Shown: one piece after another, positions 45,348-49,160 of the stretch
How positions within the stretch are numbered: position 1 is the stretch's first letter
Layout: each line of letters opens with the position of its first letter
Made by a program: the position numbers and the translations under genes
Assembly: GCA_015657635.1 (NCBI GenBank)
Contig: JACDQM010000104.1
Coordinates: forward strand, 1-49,160
DNA length: 49,160 nucleotides
Reading direction: 5' to 3'
Source: Roseateles sp.
GTDB taxonomy: Bacteria > Pseudomonadota > Gammaproteobacteria > Burkholderiales > Burkholderiaceae_C
Notes under the pieces: model-generated
The model's input: only the letters and a program-made list of their open reading frames with translations
What the model was told of the DNA's origin: nothing
Database searches by the model: none

Positions 45348-46643
45348 ATGTTGATCACCCGCCGTTTCAAGCATTGCCCCAGCTGCGGCGCTGCCGTCAA
45401 CTATCAGGTGCCGGCCGACGACAACCGCGAGCGCGCCACCTGCACGGCCTGCGCCAGCGTGCATTACGAAAACCCCATCAATGTGGTCGGCACCTTGCCG
45501 ATCTGGGGCGAGCAGGTGCTGCTGTGCCGGCGCAATATCGAGCCGCGTTTCGGCTTCTGGACGCTGCCGGCGGGCTTTCTGGAACTGGGCGAAACCAGCG
45601 CCGAAGGCGCGCTGCGCGAGACCGACGAGGAGGCCGGCGCCGAGATCGAGCTGCAAAACCTGTACTGCCTGCTCAATGTCGTGCGGGTCGGTCAGATCCA
45701 TCTCTACTACCGCGCCCGCCTGCTGTCAGACCGCTTCAACCCCGGCCCCGAAACCATCGAGGCCCGGCTGTTCCATGAGCACGAAGTGCCCTGGGACGAG
45801 CTGGCCTTCCGCACCGTGCGGGAGACGCTGCAGCGCTACTTCGACGACCGCCGCGCCGGCCGCGAATTCGCGCTGCACTGCGCCGATATCGCTGAACCGT
45901 CGCCCTCAGCGCGCGGCCTGTGCGGTGGCCCAGGGGCCGGTGACGCCGTCGATCTCGCAGTCCCACAGCGCCTGCACGTCCATCGCATCGACCAGGCCCT
46001 CGGCATGCACCTGCAAGGCCAGGCTGCGCAGCATGATGACCATGCCTCGCACAAAGGCCGCACGGGCCGCGTCGCCGGACACGCCTACCACCACCGACTT
46101 GTCCAGCTTCACGTAGTCCAAGCCGGCCTGATACAGGCCCTCGACCTGGGCCAGGCCCGCGCCGGCATGCTCGATGCCCAGTTTCACGCCGAGCGGGCGC
46201 AGCTGACGCCCCATCTCGTGCAGCAGATCGAAATGCTGCGTCGCTGCGCCTTCGGCCAGTTCGAGGCCCAGCTTGCGCGCCGCCTGCGGCGACTGGAACA
46301 CCAGCTCGCGCAGCCGTGCCACGAAGGCGCCGTCCAGCAAGGACGCCGGCGCCACGTTGATGCAACGCATGCGGCCGTCCAGCGCGATCGCCTCCAGCGC
46401 CAGCGCCACCGCCTGCAGATCCACCTCGGCGGTCAAGCGGCTGCGCACCGCCAAAGGCAACCAGCGCGCCGCGTTCTCGAAATCACCGTCGGCACTGAGC
46501 TTCAGCTGCAACGGGCATTCCAGGTGCAGCAGCGCACCCTGCCGGTCCAGCACCGGGTACTCCAGCAGGCGGCTGCGGCGCTGCTGCAGCGCCTCGGCAA
46601 TCTGCGCATGCCAGGCGCGCTCACCCTGCAGGCGCTCGGCTGA
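45348..46643 (+). CDS. NUDIX hydrolase with a missing normal stop; frame reads on antisense through lapD
   Basis: The first 182 residues are a normal zinc-ribbon NUDIX protein: CxxC pairs at 10-13 and 32-35 and the Nudix box GFLELGETSAEGALRETDEEAG at 76-97. Homologues usually stop soon after ...FALHCADI, at about 45893. Here no stop occurs and the frame continues for about 250 low-complexity His/Gln/Ala-rich codons antisense to lapD. A stop (TGA at 45892-45894) exists in a neighbouring frame, so one indel would restore a typical length of about 182 residues. The functional part is probably 45348 to about 45894. Confidence 0.75.
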   Translation: MLITRRFKHCPSCGAAVNYQVPADDNRERATCTACASVHYENPINVVGTLPIWGEQVLLCRRNIEPRFGFWTLPAGFLELGETSAEGALRETDEEAGAEIELQNLYCLLNVVRVGQIHLYYRARLLSDRFNPGPETIEARLFHEHEVPWDELAFRTVRETLQRYFDDRRAGREFALHCADIAEPSPSARGLCGGPGAGDAVDLAVPQRLHVHRIDQALGMHLQGQAAQHDDHASHKGRTGRVAGHAYHHRLVQLHVVQAGLIQALDLGQARAGMLDAQFHAERAQLTPHLVQQIEMLRRCAFGQFEAQLARRLRRLEHQLAQPCHEGAVQQGRRRHVDATHAAVQRDRLQRQRHRLQIHLGGQAAAHRQRQPARRVLEITVGTELQLQRAFQVQQRTLPVQHRVLQQAAAALLQRLGNLRMPGALTLQALG

Positions 46644-47822
46644 AGGATGGCGCAGCGCTTCCACCGAGAAGCCGCCGCGTGCCTCGGCCTGGGCCAACGC
46701 AGTGTCGGCCGCGGCGAACCAGTCGCTGATCGGCCGCTCCCGTGCCAGCTCGACAGCACCCAAGGCCACCTGCACGCCACTGCCGAAGGCCGGCAGGCTG
46801 GCGCGCAAGGCTTCGGCCAGGGCTTCGGCGGTTTCGGCCGCCACATCCGGCGCCGGCAGCCACAAGGCGAAGTCGGCACCATTCAGGCGCCCGGCCAGGC
46901 AGCCCTTGACGCGTTCCGGATAGACCTGCACCGCATGCGCCACCGCCACCAGGGTCTGGTCCACCAGCGTGCGGCCCAGACGCTGATTCAGGCCGGCGAG
47001 ATCGCGCAGGCGCAGCAGGATCAGGCCACCATGGGTCGGGCCTTCATCGCGGGTCAGGGCGGAGTCGAACTCGGCCAGGAAATGCTTGCGATGGCTCATG
47101 CCGGTCAGCACATCGCAATGGGCCTGGGTGCGCAGCACATCCAGTTGCTCCGACTGGGCCTCGAACATCTGCTTGAGGCGCAGCACCATCGCATTCATCG
47201 CCTGCGTGAGCCGGCGCAGCTCGGGCACGGTGGATTCCTCCACCGTCGTGAAATGCCCCTCGACCAGGCCCTGTGCCTGAGCCACCGTACGGTCCAGCGG
47301 GCGGCGGATGCGCGACAGCACGACAAAAGCCGCACCACCCGCGAGCACACCGATGCTGAACAGCACCAAGGCAGTGCGCCAGGTCGAGCGCCACAGTTCA
47401 TCGTGCCCATAGGCCGAGTGGCTGTGCACCTCCACCGAGCCGGCGTTCTTCCAGCCATCCGACACCTTGGCCACGCCGGCCTGCAGCTCAAGCGGCGTCA
47501 GCGCCACAAACCAGACGGGCGCCCGGCTGGCGCGTCCCGGCATGGCGCGCTCGAAAACGACGGAGCCATCCGGGCGCAGCCAGCGCAGGCTCGCATAGTG
47601 GCCGGTATCGAACTGCGCCGACAGCACCAGCGACATCAACTCGGCATCGCCGCCCTGCTGCGACATGGCCAGCGCCAGCGCGGCCGCGTTGTCGCTGTTC
47701 TTGACCTGCAGCTGCGTCTGCAGCAGCGAGCGCATCGCGCCGGTCGAGACCGCCACGCTGCCGATCAACGAGGCCAGCACCGCACCCAGCACCAAGAACC
47801 AGACTTGACGTATCAGCGACAT
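45906..47822 (-). CDS. lapD: LapD-like c-di-GMP receptor (LapD/MoxY N-domain, HAMP, degenerate GGDEF-EAL)
   Basis: 638 residues in the inner membrane. Helix 1 (about 7-28), a periplasmic LapD_MoxY-type output domain (about 30-148; LVLSAQFDTGHYASLRW, VSDGWKNAG), helix 2 (about 149-170) and a HAMP linker (171-223) lead to the degenerate GGDEF (NGADF, 315-319) and EAL (ECP, 435-437) domains. A catalytically dead c-di-GMP sensor that sequesters the protease LapG is expected. The next gene upstream is lapG, 34 bases away. The start at 47822 (MSLIRQVW) matches the LapD N-terminus; an earlier in-frame start at 47966 is inside lapG. Confidence 0.9.
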   Translation of the reverse strand: MSLIRQVWFLVLGAVLASLIGSVAVSTGAMRSLLQTQLQVKNSDNAAALALAMSQQGGDAELMSLVLSAQFDTGHYASLRWLRPDGSVVFERAMPGRASRAPVWFVALTPLELQAGVAKVSDGWKNAGSVEVHSHSAYGHDELWRSTWRTALVLFSIGVLAGGAAFVVLSRIRRPLDRTVAQAQGLVEGHFTTVEESTVPELRRLTQAMNAMVLRLKQMFEAQSEQLDVLRTQAHCDVLTGMSHRKHFLAEFDSALTRDEGPTHGGLILLRLRDLAGLNQRLGRTLVDQTLVAVAHAVQVYPERVKGCLAGRLNGADFALWLPAPDVAAETAEALAEALRASLPAFGSGVQVALGAVELARERPISDWFAAADTALAQAEARGGFSVEALRHPSAERLQGERAWHAQIAEALQQRRSRLLEYPVLDRQGALLHLECPLQLKLSADGDFENAARWLPLAVRSRLTAEVDLQAVALALEAIALDGRMRCINVAPASLLDGAFVARLRELVFQSPQAARKLGLELAEGAATQHFDLLHEMGRQLRPLGVKLGIEHAGAGLAQVEGLYQAGLDYVKLDKSVVVGVSGDAARAAFVRGMVIMLRSLALQVHAEGLVDAMDVQALWDCEIDGVTGPWATAQAAR

Positions 47823-47856
47823 GGCGCCATCCCCAACGGTTTGTTCAGAATCATCA

Positions 47857-48567
47857 TCAGAAGCCCTCTGCCCTGACCTTGGCCAGTGCATCCCTCCACA
47901 AAGACAGGCGCGCCACCGGGCTGCCCGCACTCGCGCTGCCCACGCCCTCCCACAGGCCTTCACCATTGAAGCTGAAGACCGGCTGCAGATCGGGCCGCCG
48001 CCCGGCCGACAGCACGGCGGTCTGCAGATTGTCCAGAATCAGCGGCTCGGCATCCGGCTGGCTGTAGTAGGCCAGCACCATATGGGCCTGGCGACGCCCA
48101 TCCAGCATCGCACGCACATAGACCAGGCGCAGCCGCGCCTCGGGCACGCCGGCCGCCAGCAGGCTGAAGTACTTGGCGATCGCGTAGTCCTCGCAGTCGC
48201 CCTGGCCTTTTTCCAGCGTCTCCAGCGGACTGGCCCAATAGTCGATCCGCCCCCAGGTCTCGGTGTCCTCGCGAAAGGCGATGCGCTGGTTGAAGAAGTC
48301 GTTGATCAGGTTGAGGCGCTGGGCATCGCTGAGCTGCGCGGCGCGCTCGACCATTGGCAGCAGCAGGCGCGCGCCAGCCTGCGCGCGCGGTCCCATGCGG
48401 GCCGCCGCCTCCATCACCCGGTCGCTGTCCCAGGCGGACGCAAGCAGGCTGAACTGCAGCAGCAAGGCAGCGACGGCCAGCCCGCCGACGGCCCTCGGCA
48501 GCCAGCCAGGGCGACGCCGGGCGGACAGGCCTGCAAACAGAGCGAAGGGAGGCTGAGCCGGCGCCAT
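47857..48567 (-). CDS. lapG: LapG-like periplasmic cysteine protease
   Basis: Bacterial transglutaminase-like cysteine protease of 236 residues that cleaves the N-terminus of a large surface adhesin. The catalytic triad is Cys125 (GDCEDYAIAKY), His162 (HMVLAYY) and Asp179 (LILDN). The spacing of 37 and 17 residues equals that of Pseudomonas LapG (135, 172, 189). A signal-anchor or signal peptide spans about 25-46. The start is ATG at 48567, preferred over TTG at 48573. It precedes lapD, with which it forms one transcript. No LapA-like adhesin or its exporter is in the window. Confidence 0.92.
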   Translation of the reverse strand: MAPAQPPFALFAGLSARRRPGWLPRAVGGLAVAALLLQFSLLASAWDSDRVMEAAARMGPRAQAGARLLLPMVERAAQLSDAQRLNLINDFFNQRIAFREDTETWGRIDYWASPLETLEKGQGDCEDYAIAKYFSLLAAGVPEARLRLVYVRAMLDGRRQAHMVLAYYSQPDAEPLILDNLQTAVLSAGRRPDLQPVFSFNGEGLWEGVGSASAGSPVARLSLWRDALAKVRAEGF

Positions 48568-48703
48568 AGCCAAGGCACTTTACCGTGCAGGGCCCAGCCG
48601 ACCGCGGCCAGCCCTGTGCATTACTGCCGATCCAGCGCTCGTGCGCCTTGAGATAATCCAGCCCAACCTACCCTCAGGGCCGCATCCGCTGGCCCACTCC
48701 CCT

Positions 48704-49160
48704 ATGAAGACCCAGGCGATACGCCAAGAACTGGATCAGGCGCGCGAGCGCGGCGCCCTACGCCAGATCGTGATCCCGCCCTGCCCCGAACTGCTGGCCC
48801 GACTGCAGGCCGCGATCGCCGAGGCAGAACCTGATCTGACCGAAGTGGGCCGCATCGCAGCCAGCGATGTGGCCATGTCGGCCACCTTGCTGCGCACTGC
48901 CAACAGCAGCCTTCACATGCCGCCGGGCAGCCAGCCCTGCACCACGGTCGGACAGGCACTGACGCGCATCGGCCTGGACGAGACCGCAGCGCTGATGACC
49001 GCCTTTCTCGTCAAGCACGCCATCCCGGTCAACAGCCCGCAGCTCGCGCGTTTCTGGGAGCGCTCGACCAAGCGCGCCATCGCCTGCGCCTTCATCGCGC
49101 GCCAACTGCCCGGCGTCTCGCCCGATCTGGCGCACACCTATGGTCTGTTCTGCCACGTCG
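48704..49160 (+). CDS. HDOD-domain signalling protein (5' part, cut by window edge)
   Basis: At least 152 residues, open to the end of the window. The HDOD pattern is visible as PCPELLARLQAAIAEAEPDLTEVGRIAASDVAMSATLLRTANS and VGQALTRIGLDETAALMTAFLVKHA. HDOD proteins lack the HD metal-binding catalysis and act in signalling or motility control. The start ATG at 48704 is clear. It is divergent from lapG across 136 bases. Confidence 0.85.
   Translation, partial: MKTQAIRQELDQARERGALRQIVIPPCPELLARLQAAIAEAEPDLTEVGRIAASDVAMSATLLRTANSSLHMPPGSQPCTTVGQALTRIGLDETAALMTAFLVKHAIPVNSPQLARFWERSTKRAIACAFIARQLPGVSPDLAHTYGLFCHV

Noticed and set aside
1-49160. CRISPR arrays, prophage, transposase or integrase genes
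   Set aside because: No regularly spaced repeats, no recognisable mobile-element proteins and no terminal repeats were seen anywhere in the window.

Overview
The window is GC-rich, mostly ordinary chromosome from a betaproteobacterium of the order Burkholderiales. A Roseateles/Paucibacter/Rubrivivax-like lineage is my inference, from a class I phaCAB operon, a Liv-type ABC importer next to an AlkK-type acyl-CoA ligase, glnA-ntrB-ntrC order and protein flavour. Genes are tightly packed, often with 4-base overlaps. No gap longer than 300 bases lacks a gene. I see no CRISPR array, insertion sequence, integrase or rRNA; there is one tRNA (Ser-UGA).

Layout. 1-2.3 kb: frameshifted CNNM/CBS membrane protein, apaH, tRNA-Ser. 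2.3-9.3 kb (minus): a Liv-type importer (livF, livG, livM, livH, substrate-binding protein) preceded by a medium-chain acyl-CoA ligase. 9.6-14.0 kb (plus): selO-msrB, yciB-bolA, a periplasmic parvulin and a DUF2062 protein. 14.0-19.6 kb: ybbA and tesA sharing start-codon bases, a DUF6600/FecR-like protein, peptide deformylase, an MBL-fold hydrolase and a YebC-family regulator. 19.8-21.2 kb: a lower-GC zinc-ribbon membrane protein and a diguanylate cyclase. 21.2-28.7 kb: a chromate-resistance operon (chrB, chrA and a fused superoxide dismutase-rhodanese gene) and pepF, lying between a decayed 3' copy and the intact copy of an ABC exporter. 28.9-31.0 kb: a phytase-like lipoprotein.

31.0-35.9 kb (minus): the nitrogen-control block glnA, a DUF4124 gene, ntrB and ntrC. 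A sigma-54 promoter lies upstream of glnA, with three NtrC-like sites at 23-bp spacing further upstream. 36.0-37.7 kb: two genes (CinA/MoaB-like and EI24-like) carry three frameshifts. 37.8-39.5 kb: AIM24-family protein and an IclR regulator. 39.5-39.7 kb: four consecutive hairpins. 39.7-43.5 kb: phaC-phaA-phaB for polyhydroxybutyrate. 43.6-45.3 kb: small membrane protein, pgeF, maiA. 45.3-48.6 kb: a NUDIX gene whose expected stop is missing and whose frame runs antisense through the neighbouring lapD; then a LapD/LapG pair for c-di-GMP-controlled adhesin proteolysis. The right edge cuts an HDOD gene.

The most interesting points are the chromate operon with its ChrC-ChrE fusion and flanking ABC-exporter repeat, the lapDG module, the NtrC/sigma-54 architecture at glnA, and the indels at about 66, 36204, 36252 and 37536. 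Those indels are either real decay or assembly error.
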